NCBI GenBank assembly: GCA_002452295.1
Contig: DKEX01000119.1
Coordinates: forward strand, 1-33,061
Reading direction: 5' to 3'
Source of the DNA: Firmicutes bacterium UBA6811
GTDB taxonomy: Bacteria > Bacillota > SHA-98 > UBA4971
DNA length: 33,061 bases
Shown in pieces: positions 7,232 to 15,246 of this stretch (its first letter is position 1; every line of letters begins with the position of its first letter). Made by a program: the position numbers and the translations under genes. Below the pieces are notes generated by a model. The model was not told the DNA's origin and made no database searches. It saw nothing but the letters and a program-made list of their open reading frames with translations.

Positions 7232-8120
7232 CCCTGTCGCGGTACTCCACGGTCACGTTGTACCCCCGCTCTCTCAGGAAACCCGCGAGCCGGTCCGCGA
7301 TGGCTATCGACCGGTGCCGGCCGCCCGTGCAGCCGATGCCCACGACAAGCTGGGTCTTACCTTCCTTAACGTAATGCGGCAGCAAAAACGCCATGAAGTC
7401 GAACAGCTTTTGCAGGAACCTCCGCGTCACGGGCGACTGGAAAACATACTCCCTCACCGGTTCAGCCTCCCCGGTGAGCGGGCGCAGCGACTCCACGTAG
7501 TGGGGGTTTGGCAGGAACCTCACGTCGAAGACGAGGTCTGCGTCCATCGGGATGCCATACTTGAACCCGAACGCCACCACCGCCACGTCGATCCGCTCTC
7601 TCTGGGGCGTGCGGGCGAAAACGTTCATTATGCGCTCCCGCAGTTGCTTCGGTGGAATGGCTGACGTGTCGATGATGCGCGTGGCCCTGCCCCGGATCTC
7701 CTCCAGCCTGTGGCGCTCCTCCTCTATGCCCTCGAGGACCCCGCCCTCGGCCGACAGCGGGTGGCGACGACGGGTCTCCTTGAACCTTCGCACCAGGACC
7801 TCGTCGGACGCTTCGAGAAAGAGGATCTCGTAGGTGACCCCCATCTCCTCCAGGGCGTCGAGGGCAGCTGACAGGCTGTCGAAGAACTCCCGGCTCCTTA
7901 TGTCAACCACCAGGGCTATCTTATTTGTCTTGCCTTCGGACTGTGCCACAAGCTCCGCGAACTTCGGAATGAGGGTGGGTGGAAGGTTGTCGACGCAAAA
8001 GAAGCCCATGTCCTCAAAGGCCCGCACGGCCTCGCTCTTGCCGGCGCCCGAGAGCCCCGTGATGATCACAAACCGCCCATCGCCCAAGTTCCCATCTCCC
8101 GGTTCCTCTGTTCGCCTCAT
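7206..8120 (-). CDS. rapZ: RNase adapter / nucleotide-binding protein RapZ (YvcJ)
   Basis: The 304-residue product is a P-loop protein of the RapZ/YvcJ family. The Walker A motif GLSGAGKS is at 22-29 and is followed by AFEDMGFFCVDNLPP. The C-terminal domain has VAFGFKYGIP, DVRFLPNPHY and VGIGCTGGRHRSIAIADRL. In E. coli RapZ senses glucosamine-6-phosphate and controls GlmS synthesis through small RNAs; in Bacillus YvcJ hydrolyses GTP and affects competence. The ATG at 8118-8120 begins 10 bases after the PHP gene stop; the same frame stays open upstream, but those residues are not family-like. It overlaps yvcK downstream. Finding this gene just after nagA-nagB fits a link with amino-sugar phosphates. 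Confidence 0.94.
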   Translation of the reverse strand: MRRTEEPGDGNLGDGRFVIITGLSGAGKSEAVRAFEDMGFFCVDNLPPTLIPKFAELVAQSEGKTNKIALVVDIRSREFFDSLSAALDALEEMGVTYEILFLEASDEVLVRRFKETRRRHPLSAEGGVLEGIEEERHRLEEIRGRATRIIDTSAIPPKQLRERIMNVFARTPQRERIDVAVVAFGFKYGIPMDADLVFDVRFLPNPHYVESLRPLTGEAEPVREYVFQSPVTRRFLQKLFDFMAFLLPHYVKEGKTQLVVGIGCTGGRHRSIAIADRLAGFLRERGYNVTVEYRDRDVQDRLAE

Positions 8121-8130
8121 GCCCACAAGT

Positions 8131-8868
8131 TCATGCCCGTACGTTGATGATCCTCTCCGGGTCAAGGCCCGCCCTGATGGCCACCTCCAGCGCCCGCCCG
8201 AACTCGCCCACCTGGTCGGGGCTATGGGCATCGCTGTCTATGCAGAAGCTGGCGCCCTGCCGTGCCGCCACCTTCACGAACTCGACGTCGAGGTGGGCGT
8301 GTTTTGCGTTTATCTCGAGGGCCGTGCCGACCCTGGCGCACTCCCGGGCAAGCTCCTCCGTATCTATGGACACGTGGAGCCCCGGATGGGTGACGACATC
8401 CACTCGGTTCCTTCTTACAGCCTCTATCAGCGACTTCGTGTTGTCAACCCTCGCGCGTTCTGCGAGGCTCCGGCTCCACCTGGCGACGAAGTTGCGGCCT
8501 GCCAGCTTCCACGAGTCCGACACAGTCCGTCCGCGCACCATCAGGTGGTGGCCGGCGAGCACTATGTTCATGCGCTCCAGCACGTCGGCAGGGACATCGA
8601 GCCCGCCGTGGGTGTCGATGATGTTCGCCTCTACCCCCATGAGCACCCTGACCCCGGGGAAAGCTGCCCTCGCCTTCTCGACCTCCTCCGCGATGTCGTC
8701 GAAGGCCGCAAGGCTCCTCACGCCGAGGCCGAAGAGGTTCGCGGGGCCGTGATCGGTGATGGCGACGGCCTCGAGCCCCTTGCGTGCCGCGGCCCGCACG
8801 TTGTCCATGACCGTGCCCTTGCCGTGGCTGAACCTCGTATGGGTATGGTAGTCGGCGAAAACCCTCAT
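8131..8868 (-). CDS. PHP-domain metal-dependent hydrolase (YcdX-like), copy 1
   Basis: The 245-residue product has the full set of PHP motifs: ADYHTHTRFSHG at the N-terminus, AITDHGP, GVEANIID, a middle histidine in LAGHH, THPG, and IDSDAHSP near the C-terminus. These histidines and aspartates bind a trinuclear metal site in phosphoesterases such as YcdX and histidinol phosphatases. The substrate is unknown. The start is ATG at 8866-8868, sharing one base with the nagB stop (TGATG), so it is probably co-translated with nagB; rapZ starts 10 bases after its stop. A related PHP gene lies at 15247-15993, so the two PHP genes bracket the amino-sugar genes. Phosphatase activity is inferred from the family. 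Confidence 0.88.
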   Translation of the reverse strand: MRVFADYHTHTRFSHGKGTVMDNVRAAARKGLEAVAITDHGPANLFGLGVRSLAAFDDIAEEVEKARAAFPGVRVLMGVEANIIDTHGGLDVPADVLERMNIVLAGHHLMVRGRTVSDSWKLAGRNFVARWSRSLAERARVDNTKSLIEAVRRNRVDVVTHPGLHVSIDTEELARECARVGTALEINAKHAHLDVEFVKVAARQGASFCIDSDAHSPDQVGEFGRALEVAIRAGLDPERIINVRA

Positions 8869-9650
8869 CAGTATACCATGGTCCGCGTGCCCGGGCCAGG
8901 GACGAACCCCTCCGGCGACGGCTCGATCTGCGATGCGGCCTCCTCGTCCACGATGAACGTGACAGCGGGATGAAGCTGCAGCACCGAGCCCGGGACCATC
9001 TCCGTTACCGGACCGTGCACCATCTGGGCGATGACAGGCGCCTTCGCCTTGCCACTGGCGAGGAGCACGATAGACCTGCTGTTCATGATCGTCCGTATCC
9101 CCACCGATATCGCCTGCCTGGGTACGGCGTTCTCGCCGCCCTCGAAGAACCTGGCGTTCGCCTCGATGGTGCGCTTTGCGAGGAACAGCGCCCGGGTGCG
9201 GGACCCGAACTCGGTCCTCGGCTCGTTGAACCCGATGTGGCCGTTCCTGCCAACCCCGAGGATGGCGAGATCGATCCCTCCTACATTTCTTATTGCCCGT
9301 TCGTAAGCGCGGCATTCCTCACGAACGCCCGGGGCAAGGCCGTCAGGTATGTAGACGCGATCCGGCCTGACGTTCACATGATCGAAGAGCCGGGTGCGCA
9401 TATAATGATGAAAGCTCGCCGGGTGATCCGGGCTCAGCCCGAGATACTCGTCGAGGTTGAACGTGGTAACCTGCGAGAAATCCAGGCCTTCCTCGCGGTG
9501 CATCCGCACGAGCTCGGCGTACAGACCGAACTGAGTCGCGCCCGTCGCCAGGCCGAGCACGCTCGAGGGTTTCGAGCGCACCTCTCCCGCCACCATCTTC
9601 GCGGCTTCCCGACTCATAGTATCGTAATCCTGCGCAACCACAACAACCAT
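8868..9650 (-). CDS. nagB: Glucosamine-6-phosphate deaminase
   Basis: The 260-residue enzyme converts glucosamine-6-phosphate to fructose-6-phosphate and ammonia, sending amino sugars into glycolysis. Visible motifs are LGLATGATQFGLYAEL (phosphate loop), TTFNLDEYLGL with D67, and GVGRNGHIGFNEP containing H138. The start is ATG at 9648-9650, with a GGGGGTG-type ribosome site about 7 bases upstream and a family-like N-terminus. The frame stays open upstream but that part is not conserved. It begins 46 bases after nagA ends and its stop overlaps the PHP gene start. Confidence 0.95.
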   Translation of the reverse strand: MVVVVAQDYDTMSREAAKMVAGEVRSKPSSVLGLATGATQFGLYAELVRMHREEGLDFSQVTTFNLDEYLGLSPDHPASFHHYMRTRLFDHVNVRPDRVYIPDGLAPGVREECRAYERAIRNVGGIDLAILGVGRNGHIGFNEPRTEFGSRTRALFLAKRTIEANARFFEGGENAVPRQAISVGIRTIMNSRSIVLLASGKAKAPVIAQMVHGPVTEMVPGSVLQLHPAVTFIVDEEAASQIEPSPEGFVPGPGTRTMVY

Positions 9651-9696
9651 AAGCCCGCACCCCCAGTTTCCGTGTCCCTGAGCAGACCCGCTCATT

Positions 9697-10857
9697 CTAA
9701 CCCTGGTACACCACGGCCCCACCGACGATGGTCGCGCGCACCGCTCCCGATTCATCCATGAGGACGAGGTCGGCGTCCTTGCCCTCCTCTATGCTACCCT
9801 TGCGGTCGTAGAACCCCGCCACCCTCGCAGGAACGGCCGAGGCCATCGCCACCGCATCAGCCAGGCATACGCCCAGGTCGTCCACGGCCCGGCGGACCGC
9901 CCTGTCGAGCGTGAGGGCGCTCCCGGCGAGGCTTCCGTCGGGAAGCCTGACCGCGCCGCCCTCATACAGCACGCGCTGCCCTCCAAGCTCGTACTCGCCC
10001 TCGGGCATCCCCGCAGCCATCGTGGCGTCGGTGATGAGGGCGAGCCTGTTCCTCCCCTTGCATCTGTACAGGATCGTCGCCGCCGCAGGGTGCAGGTGGA
10101 ACCCGTCGAGGATGGCCTCTGTCGTGAGGTCATCGCACGCGAGCATCGCGCCAGCCATCCCCGGGCTGCGGTGGTGTAATCCCCGCATGGCGTTGAATGC
10201 GTGCGTCACGTGGGTCGCCCCGGCTCTCACCGCCCGCGCCACGTCCTCGAACGACGCGAGGGAGTGGCCCAGCGATACCCTCACCCCGCGTCTGTGCGCC
10301 GCCTCTATGAACTCCATGGCCCCGTCGAGCTCCGGGGCGACGGTGGTCAGCCTCACGAGCCCGCCCGACGCCTCGATGAGCCTCGCCAGCTCAGCCACAT
10401 CCGGCGGCCGTATCACATCTGCCGGCTGGGCGCCCCTGCTGTCAGGGTTCACCCACGGCCCCTCCAGGTGCACGCCCAGCACCTGCGCGCCGCCGGTGCC
10501 GCGCCTCGCCACGTCGGCTGCGGCCCTCACGGCGCCCACCAGGTCTTCGTGGGGTGCGGCCATTGTCGTGAGAAGCATGGACGTGGTGCCGTGCCTTGCG
10601 TGCGCCTGGCACATGGCTGCCACGGCCTCACATGTCCCCTCCAGCACGTCGTGGCCGCCCCCTCCGTGCACGTGGATGTCCACGAACCCGGGCGCGACCA
10701 CAAGGCCCGATGCGTCGAGGACATCGCGGCCGCACGTGCAATACTCCCTGAACTCACCGTACGACCCGACCCTGGCGATCCTGCCGTCCTCGATGACGAT
10801 GAACCCCGAGACCATTATACCTTGTGGAGTCAAGATGTCAGCATTCTTGATGATCAC
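9697..10857 (-). CDS. nagA: N-acetylglucosamine-6-phosphate deacetylase
   Basis: The 386-residue enzyme removes the acetyl group from GlcNAc-6-phosphate to give GlcN-6-phosphate, the substrate of the adjacent nagB. Amidohydrolase motifs are visible: GFVDIHVHGGGGHD (HxH at 62-64), GVHLEGPWVNP (metal-binding glutamate), VSLGHS, THAFNAM and LITDATMAAG. The start is GTG at 10855-10857, because GGAGGAGG lies just upstream. It shares four bases (GTGA) with the stop of the preceding kinase, so translation is probably coupled. Confidence 0.95.
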   Translation of the reverse strand: MIIKNADILTPQGIMVSGFIVIEDGRIARVGSYGEFREYCTCGRDVLDASGLVVAPGFVDIHVHGGGGHDVLEGTCEAVAAMCQAHARHGTTSMLLTTMAAPHEDLVGAVRAAADVARRGTGGAQVLGVHLEGPWVNPDSRGAQPADVIRPPDVAELARLIEASGGLVRLTTVAPELDGAMEFIEAAHRRGVRVSLGHSLASFEDVARAVRAGATHVTHAFNAMRGLHHRSPGMAGAMLACDDLTTEAILDGFHLHPAAATILYRCKGRNRLALITDATMAAGMPEGEYELGGQRVLYEGGAVRLPDGSLAGSALTLDRAVRRAVDDLGVCLADAVAMASAVPARVAGFYDRKGSIEEGKDADLVLMDESGAVRATIVGGAVVYQG

Positions 10858-11858
10858 CTGGTGCCCTCCTCCGATCCCGCTATCCGCCGGCACGCCAGAG
10901 AGTCCTCGATGTTCGCCACGACCTTGCCTGTCACACGGTGCCCCGCCTCCTGGATGCCCAGGAGGTACGCACCCACGACAGGGGGAAATCTCGAATCCAC
11001 GACCTGGGAGGCGGGGGCCGCCCTCGCAAGCTCCCTGGCAAGGGCGGAGCGGACGATCTCGCCCGCCCCGAACACCCCGCCGGAGGTCACACAGAGGACG
11101 GCGTCGTGCTCCATCCCGAGGGCCTTCACCACGCTTGCGGCTGTGAGGCCAAGCTCGGCCCCTGCGCCGCGGAGTATGCGGCGCGCCACGCGGTCGCCCC
11201 TCCGGGCCGCTTCGGCCACCAGCACAGCAAGCCCCGCTATGTCGGTTCTGCCAAGGCCCTTGCGGTACGTGATCTCCACCAGGTCATCGGGCGAGCCGAT
11301 CTTGAACTGCTCCAGCACGGCCCCGGAAAGGGCCGTGGGGTCGCCCCGGCCGTCGGCCGCCCGGACCACGGACTCGAGGGCCTTGCGCCCGATGTCGTAG
11401 GCGCTGCCCTCGTCGCCCAGGATATACCCCCAGCCGCCGGCCCTCCTTCTCTCGCCCTTCGCGTTTATCCCGAAGGCAACCGACCCCGTGCCTGCGATCA
11501 CCACGACGCCCGGCTGGCCCAGCGTGCCCCCGGCAAGCGCTATCGCGGCGTCGTTGTCCACTGCGATCCTGGCCGCGAGGCCGGCGCCTTCCAGGATGCC
11601 TGCCGCCTGCTGGCGGTCCGCGGGCCTATCCACGCCTGCCGCGCCCACGAACGCCACGTCGAAAACCTCGTCCCCGGCGGGAAGCAGGCTTCGCGCCCTG
11701 CCGGCGGCGGCGAGGATCTGGTCCTTCATACCCTCGGGCCCCGATACCTGGTAGTTGGCCGGACCTGCCTGGGAGCGCACGAGTATCTCGCCGTGGACGG
11801 TCCCCACCACGCAGTCGGTCCTGGTACCACCGGCGTCTACCGCAACGATGAACCCCAT
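10854..11858 (-). CDS. BadF/BadG-type amino-sugar kinase, copy 1 (likely GlcNAc kinase)
   Basis: The 334-residue product is an ASKHA-fold kinase of the BadF/BadG/BcrA/BcrD family. Its phosphate loop is VAVDAGGTRTDCVVG. Other motifs are VGAAGVDRPAD, AVDNDAAIALAGG, VIAGTGSVAFG and GGWGYILGDEGSAYDIG. Family members phosphorylate N-acetylglucosamine, and MurK of Clostridium phosphorylates both GlcNAc and MurNAc. Its position between murQ and nagA supports GlcNAc or MurNAc as substrate. The ATG at 11858 has GGGAGGGG upstream and overlaps the murQ end by 22 bases. The paralogue at 12854-13837 shares the motif layout; which of the two uses which sugar cannot be decided from sequence alone. Confidence 0.88.
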   Translation of the reverse strand: MGFIVAVDAGGTRTDCVVGTVHGEILVRSQAGPANYQVSGPEGMKDQILAAAGRARSLLPAGDEVFDVAFVGAAGVDRPADRQQAAGILEGAGLAARIAVDNDAAIALAGGTLGQPGVVVIAGTGSVAFGINAKGERRRAGGWGYILGDEGSAYDIGRKALESVVRAADGRGDPTALSGAVLEQFKIGSPDDLVEITYRKGLGRTDIAGLAVLVAEAARRGDRVARRILRGAGAELGLTAASVVKALGMEHDAVLCVTSGGVFGAGEIVRSALARELARAAPASQVVDSRFPPVVGAYLLGIQEAGHRVTGKVVANIEDSLACRRIAGSEEGTR

Positions 11859-12778
11859 GTCGCCCCTCCCGTGGCCAGCGCAAGCGCCTTCCGGACGTGC
11901 CCGCCCGAGGCCTGGAGCAGCTCCTGCGCCCGCTCCCTGTCGACGCCTGCCTTCTGCATGACTATGGCAGTCTTCGCGTTCCCGCCTGATGCGGCGAAGA
12001 GCCTCTCGGCCTCATCGCGCCCCACGCCGGTGGCGGCCATGATGATCCTCGCTACCCGGTCCACCAGCTTCCTGTTGCCGGGCCGCACGTCAACCATGAG
12101 GTTCCCATACACCTTGCCCAGCTTCACCATGCTGGCGGTGGTGAGCATGTTGAGCACCATCTTCTGGGCCGTGCCCGCCTTCATGCGCGTGGACCCGGTT
12201 ATCACCTCGGGGCCCGGGGCGGGTTCGATGGCCACGTCGGCTGCGGCCGCTATCGGGGACGCCTTCGCGCACACCACGGCCACGGTGGCCGCGCCGCGCG
12301 CCCGGGCCTCCCTGAGCGCGCCGAGCACGTAGGGCGTCCGACCACTCGCGGACATCCCGACGACGACGTCGCCCTCCCCCACCGCGTGCTGCGCCACATC
12401 CCTCGAGCCCAGGTCGGGGGCGTCCTCCGCGCCCTCCACGGCGCTCCAGGCGGCGTCGGGGCCTCCCGCGATGATCGCCTGCACGGTGCCGGGGTCGATG
12501 CCATAGGTGGGCGGACACTCGGACGCATCGAGCATGCCCAGGCGGCCGCTGGAGCCGGCGCCGACGTAGATGAGCCGGCCGCCGCGGCCAAGGCGGTCTG
12601 CGATAAGGTCGACCGCCTTGGCGATGCTATCGAGCTCGGCCTCCACGGCCAGGGCGACCTTCTTGTCCTCGTCGTTGATGAGCTTCACCATGTCCCGCGT
12701 GGACAGAAGGTCGATATCCGCGCTCGAGGGATTCGATTCCTCCGTCAAGAGGCTCTCTAGGTCGTCACGTGTATTCAT
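11837..12778 (-). CDS. murQ: N-acetylmuramic acid 6-phosphate etherase
   Basis: The 313-residue enzyme cleaves the lactyl ether of MurNAc-6-phosphate, giving GlcNAc-6-phosphate and D-lactate, the defining step of MurNAc salvage. The SIS-domain signature YVGAGSSGRLGMLDASECPP places E87 where the E. coli catalytic glutamate lies; the second expected glutamate is in SAVEGAED (E115). STRMKAGTAQKMVLNMLTT is also typical. The start is ATG at 12776-12778, with GGAGG about 7 bases upstream. It is followed by the first kinase and nagA, so the product feeds directly into the next genes. Confidence 0.96.
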   Translation of the reverse strand: MNTRDDLESLLTEESNPSSADIDLLSTRDMVKLINDEDKKVALAVEAELDSIAKAVDLIADRLGRGGRLIYVGAGSSGRLGMLDASECPPTYGIDPGTVQAIIAGGPDAAWSAVEGAEDAPDLGSRDVAQHAVGEGDVVVGMSASGRTPYVLGALREARARGAATVAVVCAKASPIAAAADVAIEPAPGPEVITGSTRMKAGTAQKMVLNMLTTASMVKLGKVYGNLMVDVRPGNRKLVDRVARIIMAATGVGRDEAERLFAASGGNAKTAIVMQKAGVDRERAQELLQASGGHVRKALALATGGATWGSSLR

Positions 12779-12804
12779 CGGCAGCCTCCAGTCGCTCTGC
12801 GCCT

Positions 12805-12844
12805 CCGCGCACACCTGTGCGCGGCCATGCCCCGGCCATGCCCC
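12805..12844. repeat. Perfect hairpin plus 11-base direct repeat between kinase and murQ
   Basis: CCGCGCACA (12805-12813) and TGTGCGCGG (12816-12824) are perfect reverse complements separated by two bases. They are followed by two tandem copies of GGCCATGCCCC (12823-12833 and 12834-12844). The element fills the 75-base gap between the second kinase and murQ. There is no T run, so it is not a standard terminator; it could be an RNA stability or processing element inside the operon. Confidence 0.7.
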
Positions 12845-12853
12845 GTTCCCCGT

Positions 12854-13837
12854 TCACAGGTGGGCCCTGTGCGTGTTCCAGAGCGCGCCCCGCACCCCGG
12901 GAGTCATCTCGACGCCCGCAAGCTCCAGGGCACAGAGCACCGCGCCCAGCACCGGCGGGTCCTTGAGGAGGATGAACTCCACCGCCCGATACTCCGCCAG
13001 CACCCCCGCCTCGAGGGTGTCGGTCAAGAGGGGGTCGTCGGCGTTGGCGAAGACCCCTCCGGAGAGCACGACCTTCACCCTGTCGGCAGGCGCGAACAGC
13101 TTGCGCAGGGCGGCGAGGACGGCTATGGCAAGCTCCCTGCCCACATCGCGCAGGATGTCGCACGCCACCTGGTCGCCGCGCCGCGCCGCCTCGAACACGA
13201 GCGGCGCCAGGAAGGCCACGTGGACTGGAGATTCGGAGCCAGGGTAGAACCGCTCCACCAGGTCGTCTAGGTTTGTGAGGCGCAGCTTCTCGCAGAGCAT
13301 GTCGTAGAGGATGGTGGGCTTGCCACGGCCGTCGTGGCCGCGCGTGGCCATCCGCACGGCGAGGGCACCCATATAGTTGGCCCCGGCGCCATCGCCGAAC
13401 ATGTACCCCAGCCCGCCCACCTGCACCCGCTTGCCTTCGCGGTTGAACGCGATGACGTTCGTGCCGGTGCCGCAGACGGCCACCACGCCCACGCCGTCGC
13501 CGGTGGCGGCCCGAAGGGCGATGGTGGCGTCGTTCTCCAGGCCCATCCGGGGTGCGGGGTTCACCTCAGCCAGAAACCTCTCTATGATGGCGAAGTCCGC
13601 CGGACGGTCAGCCCCGGCCATGCCGTAGAAAGCGGCCTCGAGGTCGCCGGCGCCTATCCCCGCCGCGTCGAGGGCGAGGTCCATAGCCCTCTTGACCTGG
13701 CCCTTTGCAAGCTCCACACCGATGGCCTGGAAGTTGCCGGGGCCGGCCTTACCGGCGCCGGCGACGTGCCCTGCGAGATCGCTCACGAGGGCAGCCGTCT
13801 TCGTGCCCCCTGCATCAACTCCCATCACGTACCTCAA
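12854..13837 (-). CDS. BadF/BadG-type amino-sugar kinase, copy 2 (MurK/NagK-like)
   Basis: The 327-residue product is a second ASKHA kinase of the BadF family. It has the phosphate loop MGVDAGGTKTAALVSD, then YGMAGADRPAD, GLENDATIALRAATG, VCGTGTNVIAF and GGLGYMFGDGAGANYMG. It is clearly related to the kinase two genes downstream. A plausible division of labour is MurNAc for one and GlcNAc for the other, as both sugars must be phosphorylated to use murQ and nagA. The start is a TTG at 13835-13837 that shares four bases (TTGA) with the stop of the upstream hydrolase and has AGGGGGAC upstream; the ATG four codons later is an alternative. Confidence 0.87.
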   Translation of the reverse strand: MRYVMGVDAGGTKTAALVSDLAGHVAGAGKAGPGNFQAIGVELAKGQVKRAMDLALDAAGIGAGDLEAAFYGMAGADRPADFAIIERFLAEVNPAPRMGLENDATIALRAATGDGVGVVAVCGTGTNVIAFNREGKRVQVGGLGYMFGDGAGANYMGALAVRMATRGHDGRGKPTILYDMLCEKLRLTNLDDLVERFYPGSESPVHVAFLAPLVFEAARRGDQVACDILRDVGRELAIAVLAALRKLFAPADRVKVVLSGGVFANADDPLLTDTLEAGVLAEYRAVEFILLKDPPVLGAVLCALELAGVEMTPGVRGALWNTHRAHL

Positions 13838-15213
13838 CGCTCGTCCCCCTTCCGCGTCTCGCCGGCATTGCGGCCGTCACGGGCTATTGCCGGCGCCGTC
13901 GCGCGGACCTCGAACGGCCCCTCTGCAAGCGCCTTCCAGTAGTCGGGCCTGTCCTGGATGGAGTCGTACGAGAACAGCACCACGCCCGCGGCCCCAAGCC
14001 GCCTCGCCACCGTGATCTTCTCGACGCAGCCCGCCGGGTCCTCCAGCATGTTGTACGCGCCCACGCCCGCCAGCACCCGGCCCCAGCCGGGCGCGGCTTT
14101 CACTGCCTCGCCGATATGCCCTGCGAAGCGCGCTGTCTGTGCCGTGTAAGCCATCGGGACCACGAAGTCCACGATGCCCCTGGAAAGCCAGGGCTTCCAG
14201 TCCTGCAGCCTGTGCTCGGCTGCATCCTCCGCGTCCGGGAACACTGCGGCGGACACCGCCACGCCCGGCCTTGCCCGCTTTACGTCCTCGTACACCCGCT
14301 GCACGAGCTCGGTGACCTGGTCGCACCGGAACGAGCCCCACTTCGCCGATAGCTCCCGGTACAGGTCATCCCCTCGCCTGCCTTCAAACGCCCCCGAGCC
14401 TTTTGCGAGGTCCAGCGGGTCATACCCGGTGAGGTTGCGAAACGCATCCCTCGCCTCGTCGCCGTACCCGAACCTCTCGGCCGGGTACCTTATGTAGTCG
14501 AAGTGGACCCCATCCACGTCGTAGTTGCGGACCACCTCCATGAAGACGTCGTGGACGTACGCCTTCACACCCTCTATCGCCGGATCGAGCATGACCGAGA
14601 CAAGCTCCCCCCGGCCCATCTCCGGGGTATAATCGAGCGTGGAGACCCCGTCGTCGTCAACGAGCGCCCATTCCGGGTGCCGGGTGAGCACGTGCTCCGG
14701 CTGGTACTCCCGGCAGCCGAGCCTTCCCACGGTGAACGCGTTGATCCAGGCGTGCACCTGCAGCCCCCCGGCGTGGGCGCGCTCGATACAGAACGCGAGC
14801 GGGTCGAAGCCTGGAGCGACATCCGGCATCGTCGGCACTATGCTACTTGTGTAATACGCCTCGCCGCGCCCGTTCACCTGCACGAAGAGGGCGTTGAAGT
14901 TGCTCCTCGACGCGAGGTCCACCAGCCTCTCGATGGACTCCTTCGTCGTCATGCTGGTGCGGACCACCCACAGGCCCCTCAGCTCGTGCGCCGCCACCCA
15001 CATCGCGTCGGCCCGCGGTCTTGTGACCATGCACACCGCCCCTCCCGCAAGCAAAATCGCAACAGCAACGCAGGCCCGACGGTGTTCCGGGCCTGCGCGT
15101 GCAAGCGTTGCAGAAAGCCTCGTGATAAGCGCCAGAAAAGCGCCCAGGGCATGCCGGCCCATCTGAAAGACGAGCGCGGCAGCCCGGCCCCTGGAAGGCG
15201 CTCCCTCTCCCAC
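13834..15213 (-). CDS. GHL10-family glycoside hydrolase (DUF187, DigH/YngK-like), membrane-anchored
   Basis: The 459-residue product starts with a basic stretch and one hydrophobic segment (about 47-62, AVAILLAGGAVCMV), so it is probably anchored facing outside. A TIM-barrel GHL10 domain follows: ELRGLWVVRT, NFNALFVQVNGRGEAYY, HAWINAFTVG, VDGVHFDYIRYP, VSAAVFPD, IVDFVVPMAYT and VVLFSYDSI. E. coli DigH of this family cleaves denuded peptidoglycan glycan strands; other members are uncharacterised. Translational coupling to a sugar kinase followed by murQ strongly suggests a cell-wall glycan substrate, which is inference. The start is GTG at 15211-15213 with GGGGAGG 10 bases upstream; an ATG 17 codons downstream is possible. 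Confidence 0.85.
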   Translation of the reverse strand: MGEGAPSRGRAAALVFQMGRHALGAFLALITRLSATLARAGPEHRRACVAVAILLAGGAVCMVTRPRADAMWVAAHELRGLWVVRTSMTTKESIERLVDLASRSNFNALFVQVNGRGEAYYTSSIVPTMPDVAPGFDPLAFCIERAHAGGLQVHAWINAFTVGRLGCREYQPEHVLTRHPEWALVDDDGVSTLDYTPEMGRGELVSVMLDPAIEGVKAYVHDVFMEVVRNYDVDGVHFDYIRYPAERFGYGDEARDAFRNLTGYDPLDLAKGSGAFEGRRGDDLYRELSAKWGSFRCDQVTELVQRVYEDVKRARPGVAVSAAVFPDAEDAAEHRLQDWKPWLSRGIVDFVVPMAYTAQTARFAGHIGEAVKAAPGWGRVLAGVGAYNMLEDPAGCVEKITVARRLGAAGVVLFSYDSIQDRPDYWKALAEGPFEVRATAPAIARDGRNAGETRKGDER

Positions 15214-15246
15214 GTCTCGCCTGCCTCCCCGGTCCGGGTATACGGC

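Noticed and set aside
12805..12824. Intrinsic terminator between the second kinase and murQ
   Set aside because: The hairpin is perfect but neither strand has a T run after it, and the flanking genes form one pathway, so it is listed only as a repeat.
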